The notes: generated from the letters alone by a model not told the origin. Numbered from the stretch's first letter, positions 37,894 through 46,932 are shown. The stretch: 64,000 bases of DNA from Denitromonas iodatirespirans (GCF_018524365.1 NZ_JAEKFT010000015.1:1-64000); one strand, 5' to 3'. Translations and numbers: made by a program.

Positions 37894-38037
37894 AGGGCGC
37901 TCCGTGGGGATGACGGCGCCCATCGTGACCGGCGCCGCGATGCGCCGGAAGGGGGGAAAGCCGGTGCGGGCAGATTGCCCGGCCATGCTCGGGTGCATCG
38001 CCCACCGGCGGTGGTCAGTCGCGGCCGGGGAGGTCTT

Positions 38038-38679
38038 TCAGCTACCGTCGAGGCCGTGCCGGGCGGCGATGCGCGCCAGCTCGATGTCGTTGCGGGCGCC
38101 GAGCTTGCGCTTGATCTGGTAGTGGCTGTTCTGCACCGTTTTTGCGCTGATGTGCAGCCGCACGCCGATGTCGGCATGGCTGGCGCCATCGAGCAGCTGG
38201 CGCAGGATCTCGAACTCACGCGGCGACAGCGTGTGCAGCGGGTCGTCGGCCTGGTCGAGCAGGGCCATGGCCAGTTCGGGGGCGATGTCGGGGCTCAGCG
38301 CGCGCTCGCCCGCCGCCACGCGATACACCGCCTGCACCAGCACCGCCGGTTCGCTGCTCTTGGTGATATAGCCGAGCGCACCGGCCTTGAGCGCCTGGGC
38401 GGCGAACAGCGCTTCGCGATGCATGCTGAAGGCCAGGATGCGGGCGCTCGGCGCGCGCTGGCGCAGCCGGCCGATCAGCTCCACTCCGCCCATGTCCGGC
38501 AATGCCAAGTCGAGCACGATCACGTCGGGGGGGTGCGTGCGCAAGGCGGCCAGGGCCTCGGCGGCGCTGGCCGCTTCGGCGACGATGCTCAGATCGCCGC
38601 GCCGCTCCAGCAGGCGGCGGTAGCCCTCGCGCACCACGGCATGGTCATCGACCAGCAACAGTCGGAGGCTCATCGGCAC
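38038..38679 (-). CDS. NarL/FixJ-family response regulator
   Basis: A 213-residue regulator. The receiver domain has LLLVDDHAVVREGYRRLLE, the phospho-acceptor aspartate in PDVIVLDLALPDMGG (about residue 55) and the conserved lysine in GYITKSSEP. A LuxR-type helix-turn-helix lies at the C terminus (LSPREFEILRQLLDGASHADIGVRLHISAKTVQ in two blocks). It overlaps the upstream kinase gene by 35 bases, so the pair is translationally linked. It is the nearest regulator to the Sel1/ExbB-like operon downstream. Confidence 0.95.
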   Translation of the reverse strand: MPMSLRLLLVDDHAVVREGYRRLLERRGDLSIVAEAASAAEALAALRTHPPDVIVLDLALPDMGGVELIGRLRQRAPSARILAFSMHREALFAAQALKAGALGYITKSSEPAVLVQAVYRVAAGERALSPDIAPELAMALLDQADDPLHTLSPREFEILRQLLDGASHADIGVRLHISAKTVQNSHYQIKRKLGARNDIELARIAARHGLDGS

Positions 38680-40048
38680 TCTCCCCGCAGATCATGGCCG
38701 CCGCCGGAAAACGGGCGACCAGCCGCATGCCCCGCGCCGGGCGGGGCGTCAGCGAAAATTCACCGCCGAGCGCCTCGACCCGCTCGGTCATGCCGAGCAC
38801 GCCGAGCCCGCTGCCGGCGGTGTCGTGCGCCGTGCCGGTGCCGTCGTCCTCGAGCGTGAGCACGATGCCTTGCCCACCGCCGACGATGCTCAGGTGGACA
38901 TGCGCGGGCGCGCCGTGGCGCAGGGCGTTGGCCAGGCCCTCCTGAGCGATGCGGTAGAGGCTGACGGTGAGCGCATCGGGCAGCGTGTCGAGATCGTCGG
39001 CCATCGTCAGTCGGATGTCGCAGCCCGGTTGGTGGCGGAGGGCGGTGTCGACCAGCTGGGCCAGACTGGCGCGCAAGCCGAAGGCCTCGAGCCCGGCCGG
39101 TCGCAGCTGGTGCAGGATGCGCTGCAGGTTGTCCATCATCCCGGCCGCCGTGCGGGCGATGGCGTCGATGGCCGCCCGGCGGGCCGGTGCCGGCGCATCG
39201 GCGGCACAGGCGGCCTCGGCGCGAATCGACGCCAGCGACTGGCCGAACTCGTCATGCAGCTCGCGTGCCAGCCGGCGGCGCTCCTGTTCGCGCACCGACA
39301 GCAGGCGCCGGGCCAGCTGGCGCTGGCGGCGGTCGGTGTGCTGCAGGCGGTCGGCCAGGTGGTCGAAACCTTCGGCGATGCGGCGCAGTTCGACCAGCGC
39401 CGGGCGCGGCATGCGTGCCGCCAGATCGCCGCTTTCGAGCTGTCGCAGGGTGTCGAGGATGCGTTCGGTCGGGCGCAGGGCGCGGCGCACCGGCAGGTAG
39501 ATCAACAGGTTGAGCAGCAGCACGCCGGCGGCGATGGCCAGCACCAGGCGCATCTGCTGCCACACTGCGGCGGCTTCGGCGTCCAGGTCGGGGGTGACCA
39601 CCACGTCGCCGACGGTGATGCCGGGGTACTGGCGGATGCGGCCGCTGTAGCGCGCGCTCGCGCCGAGGCGCCAGCCCAGCAGCGCGCGCACCGGGGCGGG
39701 GGCCGCGGCGGTGGTGTCGGAGAAACAGCGCCGGCGCGATTGCCCGGTATGGAAGGTGTTGACCTCGATGCACAGCTTGAGCAGCTGGCCGAGTTCGTCG
39801 GTGAGGGCGAGCTGCAAGGCGTCGAGGCTGCGGTCGAAGCCGTCGCGCGGGGTGTCGAGCTCGCGGCCGATCAGCTGCTCGACGGTCGGGCCGCTGTGGA
39901 CCACATGCTGGCCGATGCGCTGCGCCGCCTGTTCGACAACGGCCGCCGCGGCCAGCGCGCCGATCAGGCCGGCGAACAGGGTGACCCGCAGGATCAGGTG
40001 GCGCTTGAGGTCGAAGCCCGGCGTGGGCGGAGCGTCGGCAGACGTCAT
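38645..40048 (-). CDS. Membrane sensor histidine kinase, HisKA_3 (NarX-like) type
   Basis: A 467-residue kinase with two membrane helices (about 18-40 and 165-190) flanking a periplasmic sensor domain of about 120 residues with two cysteines (KLCIEVN and RRRCFSD). A HAMP region (LRPTERILDTLRQLESGDL) follows, then the dimerisation and phosphorylation block REQERRRLARELHDEFGQSL with the active histidine, and HATPase boxes (GLANALRHG, GSGLGVLGMTERVEALGG). The cognate regulator overlaps its end. The signal is unknown; the thioredoxin and Fe-S genes upstream hint at a redox theme. Confidence 0.94.
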   Translation of the reverse strand: MTSADAPPTPGFDLKRHLILRVTLFAGLIGALAAAAVVEQAAQRIGQHVVHSGPTVEQLIGRELDTPRDGFDRSLDALQLALTDELGQLLKLCIEVNTFHTGQSRRRCFSDTTAAAPAPVRALLGWRLGASARYSGRIRQYPGITVGDVVVTPDLDAEAAAVWQQMRLVLAIAAGVLLLNLLIYLPVRRALRPTERILDTLRQLESGDLAARMPRPALVELRRIAEGFDHLADRLQHTDRRQRQLARRLLSVREQERRRLARELHDEFGQSLASIRAEAACAADAPAPARRAAIDAIARTAAGMMDNLQRILHQLRPAGLEAFGLRASLAQLVDTALRHQPGCDIRLTMADDLDTLPDALTVSLYRIAQEGLANALRHGAPAHVHLSIVGGGQGIVLTLEDDGTGTAHDTAGSGLGVLGMTERVEALGGEFSLTPRPARGMRLVARFPAAAMICGESADEPPTVAGR

Positions 40049-40141
40049 GGGGTCGGTCTTGCGAGGCGGGGCCGCCAGTGTACTGCGCGTCGGGGGTGGC
40101 GGGCAGGGGCCGCGGCCACGGCGGGCAATTTGCCCGGCGCC

Positions 40142-40831
40142 TCAGCGCGTCGCGTAGTGGCGGATCATCTTCAGCGACCGCCCGTAGCCATGGCGGATCT
40201 GCGCTTCGTCGTAGCGGTGTTCGGTGCCGACCGGGCAGGCGAGCCGTGCCAGGCAGGTGGTGGCGCAGGGGGAGTCGGGCTGGCTGCGGTAGGCGATGCA
40301 GCGCGCCAGCGAGAAATCGCGGTCGGTCAGGGCATCGGCTGGGCAGGCGCTGACGCAGGGGGTGTCGGCGCAGCGTGTGCAGGGGGACTCGGTGTCGAGC
40401 GGCGCGGTGAGGGGCAGTGCGGTGTCGGTGACCAGCACCACACGGTAGGCGAACCAGCTGCCCCAGCCGGGCTGGATGCCGACGCGAAACGGGCTGGCGT
40501 GGTGCCAGCCGGCGAGCTGGCCGAGGCGTTGGAGGCCCACCGGGCTGTCGCCGGGGTAGAGCAGGCGGGCGCGGTAGCCGGGGCAGTGCTCGGCAAACCA
40601 TTGGCATACCGCCTGCCGGCTGAAGTCGTCGATCGGGTCTGAGCCGCCGGTGCCGGCCGCGGTGATCGCCCGCCACAGGGTGGGGCCGGCGTTGCCGATG
40701 AGGATCAGCTGGCGTTCCCCGGGCGCGGGGGCGATGGTGGCGCGCAGGTCGTCGGGCAACGCGGCCAGGTCGAACACCGCCTGCAGGTTGAGGCCGAGGC
40801 GGTCGAGGGCGTCGAAGCGCTCGCCGTTCAT
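40142..40831 (-). CDS. 4Fe-4S ferredoxin-like protein related to the QueG C-terminal region
   Basis: A 229-residue cytoplasmic protein. The N-terminal part (GERQLILIGNAGPTLWRAI, LYPGDSPVGLQRLGQ, GIQPGWGSWFAYRVVL) resembles the QueG-like/cobalamin-dependent reductase family, and the C-terminal part has two cysteine sets: CTRCADTPCVSACPADAL and, after RCIAYR, CATTCLARLACPVG. Two iron-sulfur clusters are likely. There is no substrate assignment; it is shorter than QueG and lacks its full N-terminal domain. Its ATG overlaps the thioredoxin stop (ATGA), so the two act in one pathway or share electrons. Confidence 0.78.
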   Translation of the reverse strand: MNGERFDALDRLGLNLQAVFDLAALPDDLRATIAPAPGERQLILIGNAGPTLWRAITAAGTGGSDPIDDFSRQAVCQWFAEHCPGYRARLLYPGDSPVGLQRLGQLAGWHHASPFRVGIQPGWGSWFAYRVVLVTDTALPLTAPLDTESPCTRCADTPCVSACPADALTDRDFSLARCIAYRSQPDSPCATTCLARLACPVGTEHRYDEAQIRHGYGRSLKMIRHYATR

Positions 40832-41160
40832 GCGTTCGCCTCCAGCTGGGCCAGTGCCTGTTCGATGGCCGCCTCGTCGCTGGGACGCACCAGCCGGGCC
40901 ACTTCGCGGCCGTGCTTGAGGAACACCAGCGTCGGCCACAGGCGTACGCCGAAGCTGCGCCCGAGCCGGCGCCCGGGGCCGTCTTCGACGCGGATGTGCT
41001 GCACCTGCGGATGACGCGCCAGCGCGGCCAGCACGCGTGGGCTGGCGGCACGGCAGTAGCCGCACCAGTCGGTGCCGAAGTCGAGCACGGTGGGCGTGTC
41101 GAGCGCGTCGACCTCGCTGCGGGTCAGGGGGATGTCGCGATAGGCGGTGGCGGGGGCCAT
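40828..41160 (-). CDS. Thioredoxin-like protein (CGYC active site)
   Basis: A 110-residue cytoplasmic thioredoxin-fold protein with the redox motif DWCGYC (about residue 33), and the conserved cis-proline region RLWPTLVFLKHG. The active site CGYC differs from the CGPC of general thioredoxins, suggesting a dedicated partner. No signal peptide is seen. It is coupled to the Fe-S protein gene by a four-base overlap. Confidence 0.9.
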   Translation of the reverse strand: MAPATAYRDIPLTRSEVDALDTPTVLDFGTDWCGYCRAASPRVLAALARHPQVQHIRVEDGPGRRLGRSFGVRLWPTLVFLKHGREVARLVRPSDEAAIEQALAQLEANA

Positions 41161-41376
41161 GGGTCGAGAAATCGGTCGAAGGGAGGAGCGTCAAAGCATA
41201 AACCAGCGGCCTTCGATGCGCGATTCAGCAAGCAATGCCTGATTGTCGGCATGGTGATGACATCGTAATTTCTGCCATAATGCCCGGCGTGCGGACGCTA
41301 TCACCTTCGGATGAGTGGCGCCGAGCTGAATAATCCAGGTTTTCCGTCACACGGCGCGAGAAGGAATCCGGCTCTC

Positions 41377-42420
41377 ATGGTGCATTCCGACGAACAGGCT
41401 CAGGCAGGGGGCGCCCATATGGCGGCGCGGGAAGACGATATCGCCTTCCGGATCATCGATTTGCTGCTGGCGCATGGCCTGAGCACGGCGCCCTTGCACT
41501 ACGCCGTGGCCCATGCCCATCTGGACGGGAGCCATCCGGCGATCTCGGCGGCGATTGACGCGCAGCGGACGCAGGGCAAGCCGTTCGATGCCTGCTTCAT
41601 GGCCGAGCTCTACGAAGAGCACCTGGCCGCCGAGGCGATCCGCCATGCGTGTGGTGTAGGCTCCGATGTGGCCCGCCTGCTCGACGGCCTGCTCGACCAA
41701 TTGCAGCAGGCCGATGCCGGCTCCAGCAACTTCAAGGCCTCGCTGGACGAAAACATCGGCCGGCTCGATCCGGCCGGCAGTTCGCAACACCTCAAGACCG
41801 TGGCACAGCGCCTGCTCGAAGCGGCGCTCAAGGCCAGCGAGAGCAACGACGTGCTCAAGCAGAATCTCGAAGTGGCCGACCAGGAGGCGCGCCAGCTGCG
41901 CAGCGAGCTGGCACGCCACCGCCGCGAAACCCTCACCGATCCGCTCACCGGGCTGCTCAACCGGCGCGGCATGGAATTGGAGATGGCGCGCGTCTTTGCC
42001 GATGAAGCGGACGGCCAGAGCGCGATGCTGGTGCTCGACATCGACCACTTCAAGCATGTCAACGACACCTACGGCCATGCGGTGGGCGATGTGGTGATCC
42101 GCAAGGTGGCGCAGGCGGTCAGGCAGTTGATCCCCGAGGGCGCGGTGCCGGTGCGCTATGGCGGCGAAGAGTTCGCCGTGCTGCTGCCGCCGTGCTCGCC
42201 CGAGCAGGCCTGCGGGGTGGCCGAAAAGATCCGTCGCAGCATCGAAAAGCTGCGCCTGGTGCGCCGGCATGACAAGCTGGCCATCGCCCAGTTTACCCTC
42301 TCGGTGGGCGTGGCGATGCGCGCGCTCGGCGACGATCTGGAGGGGCTCTTCCAGCGTGCCGACCAGGCGCTCTACCGGGCCAAGTCCGGCGGGCGCAATC
42401 AGGTGATGCTGGCGGCCTGA
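41377..42420 (+). CDS. GGDEF diguanylate cyclase
   Basis: A soluble enzyme of about 347 residues that makes cyclic di-GMP. The N-terminal 160 residues form a helical region of unknown type (EDDIAFRIIDLLLAHGLST), followed by a predicted coiled coil, then the GGDEF domain beginning DPLTGLLNRRGMELEM. The active site is RYGGEEFAVLL with the GGEEF variant; the RxxD inhibitory site that normally lies five residues upstream is absent. The start is uncertain: ATG 41377 has GAAGGA 11 bases before it, ATG 41419 has AGGGGG seven bases before it, and 41311 gives the longest frame. It is convergent with the ABC transporter gene, nine bases apart. Confidence 0.92.
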   Translation: MVHSDEQAQAGGAHMAAREDDIAFRIIDLLLAHGLSTAPLHYAVAHAHLDGSHPAISAAIDAQRTQGKPFDACFMAELYEEHLAAEAIRHACGVGSDVARLLDGLLDQLQQADAGSSNFKASLDENIGRLDPAGSSQHLKTVAQRLLEAALKASESNDVLKQNLEVADQEARQLRSELARHRRETLTDPLTGLLNRRGMELEMARVFADEADGQSAMLVLDIDHFKHVNDTYGHAVGDVVIRKVAQAVRQLIPEGAVPVRYGGEEFAVLLPPCSPEQACGVAEKIRRSIEKLRLVRRHDKLAIAQFTLSVGVAMRALGDDLEGLFQRADQALYRAKSGGRNQVMLAA

Positions 42421-42429
42421 GCCCCTGGT

Positions 42430-44226
42430 TCAGAAGTCCAGCTGCAGCGCGGCCAGCCGGGCATACAGCCCGCCCTGGCGGCGCAGGTCCTCGGGCGTGC
42501 CGATCTCGACGATGCGCCCCTTGTCCATGACCACGATACGGTCGGCCTGCTGCACCGTGGCCAGGCGGTGAGCGATGATCAGCGTGGTGCGCCCTTCCAT
42601 GGCGGCGGCCAGGCCTTGCTGGACGAGGATTTCCGATTCGGCGTCGAGCGCGCTGGTGGCTTCATCCAGCAGCAGCAGGCGCGCGCCCTTGAGCATGGCG
42701 CGGGCAATCGCGATGCGCTGGCGCTGGCCGCCCGACAGGCGCGTACCGCGCTCGCCGAGAAAGGTGGCGTACCCCTCGGGCAGGCGTTCGATGAATTCAT
42801 CCACCCGCGCCGCGCGCGCCGCCTGCAGCACCGCGGCTACGTCCGCCTCGGGGCGGCCGTAGCGGATGTTGTCCATGGCGCTGGCGGAGAAAATCACCGG
42901 GTCCTGCGGGACGATGGCGATGTCGCGGCGCAGGTCGTGCAGGCGCAGCTCGCGGATGTCCTGCCCGTTGATGCGGATGGCACCGTCCGACACCTCGTAA
43001 TAGCGCAGCAGCAGCTGGAACAGCGTGGTCTTGCCGGCGCCCGAGGGGCCGACCAGGGCCACGTTCTCGCCCGGCGCGATGTCGAGGCTGACGTCGTCGA
43101 GCGCATTGATCTGCGGGCGGGCCGGATAGGCGAAGCGCACATGTTCGAAACGGATCGCCGCCTGCGCTGCGGGGGCCGGGCGGCTTGGTGTGGCCGCTTC
43201 GCGGATGGCCGGTTCGGCCTGCAGCAGTTCGAGCAGGCGCTCGGTGGCGCCGGCAGCGCGCATGGTGTCGCCCCACACCTCGGCCAGCGTGCCCACGCCG
43301 CCGGCCACCAGTGCGGCGTATAGCACGAAGGAGAAGAGCTGCCCCTCGGTCATGGCGCCGGCGGCGACCTGGCGCGCGCCGATCCACAGCACGAAGATGA
43401 TGGTGCCCATGATGGCGGTGATGATCAGCGCGGTGAGCGCGGCGCGCACCCGGGTGCGGCGGATGGCGGTGACGAAGCTGGTTTCGGTGCGCGCGGCGAA
43501 GCGCCCGGCCTCGGCCGCCTCTTGGGTGTAGGCCTGCACCGTGGGCATGGCGTTGAGGATCTCGCCGGCCAGCGCCGAGGCGTCGGCGATGCGGTCCTGC
43601 GACTCGCGCGACAGCGCCCGCACCTTGCGGCCGATGGCGAAGATCGGCAGCGCCAGCAGGGCCATCAGCCCGAGGTTGAGCGAGAACAGGTGGAAGCTGG
43701 TCACCGCCAGCATCACCATGCCGCCCACGCACTGGAACAGGCTGCGCAAGCCCATCGAGATCGAGCTGCCGACCACGGTCTGGATCAGCGTGGTGTCGCC
43801 GGTCAGGCGCGACAACACCTCGCCGGTCTGCAGGGTTTCGAAAAACTGCGGCGACTGCCCCAGCACCCGCGCATACACCGCACTGCGCAGGTCGGCGGTG
43901 GCGCGCTCGCCGATCCACGACACCATGTAGTAGCGCCCGGCCACCGCCAGCGCCCACACGCTGGCCAACGCGAACAGCGCGAGGAAGCGGCCGTCCAGGC
44001 TGAGGCCGTCGGCGGGCGGCGAGGCATGGCCGAAACCGGCATCGATCAGATCGCGAAAGGCCAGCGGCACCAGCAGGATGGCCGCCGAGGCCAGGCACAG
44101 CAGCACAAAGGCCGCCGCGATGCGCCCGCGGTAGGGCCGCAGGAAAGGCCACAGCCCGCGCAGGGCCGACAGACGCTGGGGGCCGACAGGGCGGGACGGG
44201 GCGGAGGAGCGGGAGCGGCGAGCCAT
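42430..44226 (-). CDS. ABC transporter, fused permease and ATPase (MsbA-related)
   Basis: A 598-residue half-transporter that works as a homodimer. Six membrane helices (residues about 35-320, for example AAFVLLCLASAAILLVPLAF) precede the ATPase with Walker A GPSGAGKTTLF, signature TRLSGGQRQRIAIARAML and Walker B LLLLDEATSALD, plus the H loop IIAHRLATV. The sequence fits the MsbA-related exporter group seen next to various genes in proteobacteria; lipid or drug export are both possible. The ATG at 44226 is used; the open frame extends upstream through the divergent promoter region. Confidence 0.93.
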   Translation of the reverse strand: MARRSRSSAPSRPVGPQRLSALRGLWPFLRPYRGRIAAAFVLLCLASAAILLVPLAFRDLIDAGFGHASPPADGLSLDGRFLALFALASVWALAVAGRYYMVSWIGERATADLRSAVYARVLGQSPQFFETLQTGEVLSRLTGDTTLIQTVVGSSISMGLRSLFQCVGGMVMLAVTSFHLFSLNLGLMALLALPIFAIGRKVRALSRESQDRIADASALAGEILNAMPTVQAYTQEAAEAGRFAARTETSFVTAIRRTRVRAALTALIITAIMGTIIFVLWIGARQVAAGAMTEGQLFSFVLYAALVAGGVGTLAEVWGDTMRAAGATERLLELLQAEPAIREAATPSRPAPAAQAAIRFEHVRFAYPARPQINALDDVSLDIAPGENVALVGPSGAGKTTLFQLLLRYYEVSDGAIRINGQDIRELRLHDLRRDIAIVPQDPVIFSASAMDNIRYGRPEADVAAVLQAARAARVDEFIERLPEGYATFLGERGTRLSGGQRQRIAIARAMLKGARLLLLDEATSALDAESEILVQQGLAAAMEGRTTLIIAHRLATVQQADRIVVMDKGRIVEIGTPEDLRRQGGLYARLAALQLDF

Positions 44227-44347
44227 GCGCGCGATTATCCTGGAAACGGCCCTTGGACGCGCCCGGGTGTGCGGCGGGCAGGCGCGCTTGCCGTCGTCAT
44301 GGGCTACAACACAAGCAGGGGCATCTCTGGCGCAAGGGGGATGAACG

Positions 44348-45622
44348 ATGACTAACGACCCAGGCTTGTTGTTCTCGCCGATCACCATCGGTTCGCTCAC
44401 GCTGCCGGCGCGGCTGTTCAAGACCGCCACGGCCGAGACTCGCGCGGATGCGGACGGCTTCGTGACCGATGAAGTGATCGACTTCTACCGCCCGATCGCT
44501 GCCGGTGGGGTGCCGTTGATCATCACCGGCAACCTCTACATCAGCCGCCAGGGCAAGTCCGCGCCGCGCCAGCTCGGGGCGGACGCCGACGACAAGATCC
44601 CCGGCCTGGCGCGCATGGTGGACGCGGTGCATGCACAGGGCGCGAAATTCTTCGCTCAGCTCAACCACTGCGGCCGCCAGGTGGTGCCGGACTTCGTCGG
44701 CGCGAGTGAGGTGGTGTCGGCCTCGGCGGTCAAGGACCTGCTCACCGGTACCCGCCCGGAAGCCATGACGGTGGCGCAGATCCGGCAAGTGATCGACGAT
44801 TTCGCCGCCGCCGCGGCGCGCTGCCAGCAGGCCGGCTTCGATGGCGTGCAGATGCATTCGGCCAACGGCTACCTGCTGAGCCAGTTCCTCACCCCCTACA
44901 CCAACCGCCGCACCGATGAGTACGGCGGCTCGCTCGAACGCCGCACCCGCTTCGGCCGCGAGGTGTACCAGGCCATCCGTGGGCGCGTCGGGCCGGACTA
45001 CCCCATCATCCTCAAGATGAATGGCGCCGACCGCCTGCCGCTGCGCGATGGGCTCAAGACCGATGAGCTGGTCGACGTGGCGCGCATCATGGCGGCGGAG
45101 GGCATCGACGCGGTGGAGATCTCGGTGGGGCACTACGAGTCCGGCTTTCCGATGGTGTGCGGCACCTTCCGCCGCTGCCTGCGCCACATGATGCGCGGCA
45201 GCATGGCGCACCTGCCGCCGCTGCGGCGCCATCTGCTGCGGGTGTTCCGGCCGCTGGTGACGGTGGCCTGCGACCTGCTGTGGCCGGGGCGCGAGGGCTT
45301 CAACCTCGACTACACGCCGAGCTTCAAGGCGGCGCTGGATATTCCGGTGATCTGCGTCGGCGGCTTTCGCACCCGCGAGACCATGGAAGCTGCGCTGCAG
45401 AACGGGCTGTGTGACGCGGTGTCGGCCGGGCGGCCCTTCATTGCCGACCCGTGGCTGTTCCGTCACCTGCGCGACGGCGAGCCCGGTCCGCGCTGTGTGG
45501 ACTGCAACGGCTGTGTCGGCCACCTCGGCGCCCAGCCGGCCGACTGCTACCACCCGCGCGTGCGCGCCGAAAAGGACGCCATGCTGGCTGCGGCGCCCGG
45601 CGGGGTGCCGCCTGGCGCCTGA
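44348..45622 (+). CDS. NADH:flavin oxidoreductase, old yellow enzyme family
   Basis: A 424-residue FMN-dependent TIM-barrel enzyme. Family marks are LFSPITIGSLTLPARLFKTATAE at the N terminus, FFAQLNHCGRQ with the active-site HxGR type motif, FDGVQMHSANGYLLSQFLTP and RRTDEYGGSLERRTRF. The C-terminal end has CVDCNGCVGHLGAQPADC, four cysteines near the spacing of the iron-sulfur site of 2,4-dienoyl-CoA reductase, but the FAD/NAD domain of that enzyme is missing. A membrane-like or linker insertion around residues 275-310 (LPPLRRHLLRVFRPLVTVAC) is unusual. The substrate is unknown. Confidence 0.9.
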   Translation: MTNDPGLLFSPITIGSLTLPARLFKTATAETRADADGFVTDEVIDFYRPIAAGGVPLIITGNLYISRQGKSAPRQLGADADDKIPGLARMVDAVHAQGAKFFAQLNHCGRQVVPDFVGASEVVSASAVKDLLTGTRPEAMTVAQIRQVIDDFAAAAARCQQAGFDGVQMHSANGYLLSQFLTPYTNRRTDEYGGSLERRTRFGREVYQAIRGRVGPDYPIILKMNGADRLPLRDGLKTDELVDVARIMAAEGIDAVEISVGHYESGFPMVCGTFRRCLRHMMRGSMAHLPPLRRHLLRVFRPLVTVACDLLWPGREGFNLDYTPSFKAALDIPVICVGGFRTRETMEAALQNGLCDAVSAGRPFIADPWLFRHLRDGEPGPRCVDCNGCVGHLGAQPADCYHPRVRAEKDAMLAAAPGGVPPGA

Positions 45623-45776
45623 TGCGTGTCACCGCCAAGCTGCCGGCGGCTCGAGGCGGATGGCCGACGCCGTGCGGGCCGTGCGGCAGCCCGCCTGAGA
45701 ATCGCGATCGGGGCGAATACCGTTGGTCATGGGCGCCGAAACCCGAAACCCGGGAGGAGGCGACCCTCCGCCGTGG

Positions 45777-46265
45777 CTATGCGGAATGCGTTTTCACGAA
45801 AATGGTGATGCCAAGAACCGATAGCACGATGGCCAGAAACGCCACCAAGAACCATCCGCCGGAAGAGATCCCCGGCTTCAATACCGCCTCGCTGGGTTTG
45901 TCCGGGTTGTAGAAAACTTGAACTTGAGCGCCCAGCGGGTAGTGACTCAACAACTTTTGGTGAAAGGACTCACTGTTGCTGCGCAAGTAGAGAAACTCGA
46001 TTCGTCGGGACGTGAAGCTTTTGCCACCAATCATGTACGAGTATTCGACCAGCGCTTCATAGACTTTTGAAACTGTCGTTCCGGTTCCTCGTGTTGTTTT
46101 TTTGGACAGCTCGCTTCTGACAACTTCTCCAGAGACACTTGGCCATTTTCTGGAGCTCGCGTAGCGCGGTAAAAGAAACACGAAAGTGTAAAAAGCCCCG
46201 AGGAGAGCCCCCGAAAACACGATGAGCAGAGGAGGTTCGACTTGCTTCAACAACATCTCGATCAC
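45777..46265 (-). CDS. DUF3592-type membrane protein
   Basis: A 162-residue protein with two membrane helices (PPLLIVFSGALLGAFYTFVFLL and WFLVAFLAIVLSVLGITIFV) flanking a soluble beta domain with VSGEVVRSELSKKT, YEALVEYSYMIGGKSFTSRR and YPLGAQVQVFYNPDKPSEAVL, the hallmarks of DUF3592. The GTG at 46265 is chosen because GGAG lies eight bases upstream; an ATG follows three codons on. Function of the family is unknown. The gene is clearly less GC-rich than its neighbours, which suggests acquisition by transfer. Confidence 0.82.
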   Translation of the reverse strand: MIEMLLKQVEPPLLIVFSGALLGAFYTFVFLLPRYASSRKWPSVSGEVVRSELSKKTTRGTGTTVSKVYEALVEYSYMIGGKSFTSRRIEFLYLRSNSESFHQKLLSHYPLGAQVQVFYNPDKPSEAVLKPGISSGGWFLVAFLAIVLSVLGITIFVKTHSA

Positions 46266-46330
46266 TTGGTGTACTCCGTTTCCATTGAAGGAGAGGCATC
46301 GCCCGCGTGCCGGCCGATCCTCCATTGGCC

Positions 46331-46355
46331 CCGGATTCCGCTGCGCTGCATTCGG
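46331..46355. repeat. Interspersed repeat copy 1 (CCGGATTCCGCT core)
   Basis: CCGGATTCCGCTGCGCTGCATTCGG matches the core of a second copy at 47500-47525 at all but three positions. It lies in the gap between the gamma-glutamylcyclotransferase and DUF3592 genes. Confidence 0.6.
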
Positions 46356-46361
46356 CTACGG

Positions 46362-46892
46362 CTACGGCTGCGACTCCGGCGCCTGATGCCGGGCGCGATG
46401 AACCCCACGTTCGCGCGCATCCCGTTCGGCATCCGGATCGTCGATCGTCTCAACCGCTGCGATGCGCGCCACATAGTCCGTCGGCAGGCCGGCCTCGCGG
46501 GCGCCGGTCAGCACATGATGGACATACCAGGCAAACGGCCGCAGCGTGGCATCCACCCGTAGCGCACGGTACATGAATGCCTCGATCACCGCGCCATCCG
46601 CGTTGCCTACCGCCACCGACACCCCCGCGTAGCCCGGCCCCTCGATGGCGTCGAGCACCGCCTTTTCCGCCGTCGTGAGGCCAAACAGCACCCCTAGCAC
46701 GCGGTCCGTCGCATCGCCCGTGGCGATCACGTCCAGCTTCGCGGAGCCGTCGGCGCCGCACTTGTGAAAGCGCAGCACATGCCCTGCCAGCGTCGCCACC
46801 CCGAGCCGCCGTGCCTCCGGAATGCGCGCGCGCAGGCGCGCCGCCGACATGTTGGAGCCGTAGGCGAAGTAAGTGAGGAGGCTATCGGGCAT
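46362..46892 (-). CDS. Gamma-glutamylcyclotransferase-like protein
   Basis: A 176-residue protein of the GGCT fold. The substrate-binding motif YFAYGSNM stands at the N terminus (residues 8-15), and the catalytic region LDAIEGPGYAGVSV carries the likely active glutamate. Family members release 5-oxoproline from gamma-glutamyl peptides or amines. The tail (RDARERGVHRARHQAPESQP) is not conserved. It stands alone between the DUF3592 and cupin genes on the same strand. Confidence 0.87.
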   Translation of the reverse strand: MPDSLLTYFAYGSNMSAARLRARIPEARRLGVATLAGHVLRFHKCGADGSAKLDVIATGDATDRVLGVLFGLTTAEKAVLDAIEGPGYAGVSVAVGNADGAVIEAFMYRALRVDATLRPFAWYVHHVLTGAREAGLPTDYVARIAAVETIDDPDAERDARERGVHRARHQAPESQP

Positions 46893-46932
46893 GGGCGGGT
46901 ATTTTACGGATGGCTGCTGCCGACATCACAAC

